The notes beneath the pieces are model-generated. The model saw only the letters and a program-made list of their open reading frames with translations. It did not search any database and was not told the DNA's origin. A DNA stretch of 5,303 nucleotides from an uncultured bacterium. Its GTDB lineage: Bacteria > Desulfobacterota > WTBG01. The number at the start of each line of letters is the position of its first letter. The stretch's first letter is position 1. Both the position numbers and the translations under genes were made by a program. Shown piece after piece: positions 5,276 to 5,303 of this stretch. Location: the NCBI GenBank assembly GCA_938024025.1, contig CALJBY010000312.1, forward strand, positions 1 through 5,303, written 5' to 3'.

Positions 5276-5303
5276 GTAACCTGCAACCTGTTACTCAGTA
5301 CTC
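5276..5303. repeat. Degenerate 7-bp tandem repeat, GTAACCT family, reaching the window edge
   Basis: Four in-register heptamers read GTAACCT, GCAACCT, GTTACTC and AGTACTC, with increasing divergence toward the edge. The array may continue beyond base 5303. Together with the two preceding families it makes most of 5162-5303 heptamer-derived sequence. Confidence 0.6.

Overview
This 5.3 kb stretch is ordinary chromosome from a diderm bacterium, with roughly balanced base composition by eye. A GspC-type secretion protein, a two-helix membrane protein and a Cys-rich membrane protein point to an environmental Gram-negative lineage such as Deltaproteobacteria/Desulfobacterota, Nitrospirota or Planctomycetota (including Brocadiales). 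That assignment is inference from protein character only. I see no phage, insertion sequence, CRISPR array, tRNA or rRNA.

Layout. (1) Bases 1-604, minus strand: the first ~32 codons of a gene running off the left edge, preceded by a 143-residue two-helix membrane protein. (2) Bases 605-794: a divergent control region with one promoter candidate facing each way. The plus-strand one has a perfect TTGACA box. (3) Bases 795-2759, plus strand: a tight cluster of a macrodomain ADP-ribose hydrolase/deacetylase, a GspC-like inner-membrane protein with a PDZ domain, a 46-residue single-helix protein starting 2 nt after the gspC stop, and a stand-alone Smr-domain protein. (4) Bases 2796-4208, minus strand: an unusually long citrate synthase, convergent with the Smr gene across 36 bp. 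(5) Bases 4357-4707, minus strand: a 116-residue membrane-anchored protein with six cysteines. (6) Bases 4708-5303: no complete gene. It holds a leader for the Cys-rich gene, a start-less hydrophobic reading frame that may be the 3' remnant of a membrane-protein gene, and at the right edge three families of degenerate 7-bp tandem repeats.

How the parts may work together. The plus-strand cluster is probably one transcription unit, since only short gaps separate its genes. Its members have no obvious shared pathway: ADP-ribose metabolism, type II secretion and nucleic-acid or ribosome maintenance. Citrate synthase supplies citrate to central carbon metabolism and is independent. No new defence or mobile system is evident. 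The points most worth a second look are the G8 tract joining gspC to the small membrane ORF, the orphan status of gspC, the enlarged citrate synthase, the six-Cys membrane protein, and the truncated reading frame abutting the heptamer arrays.
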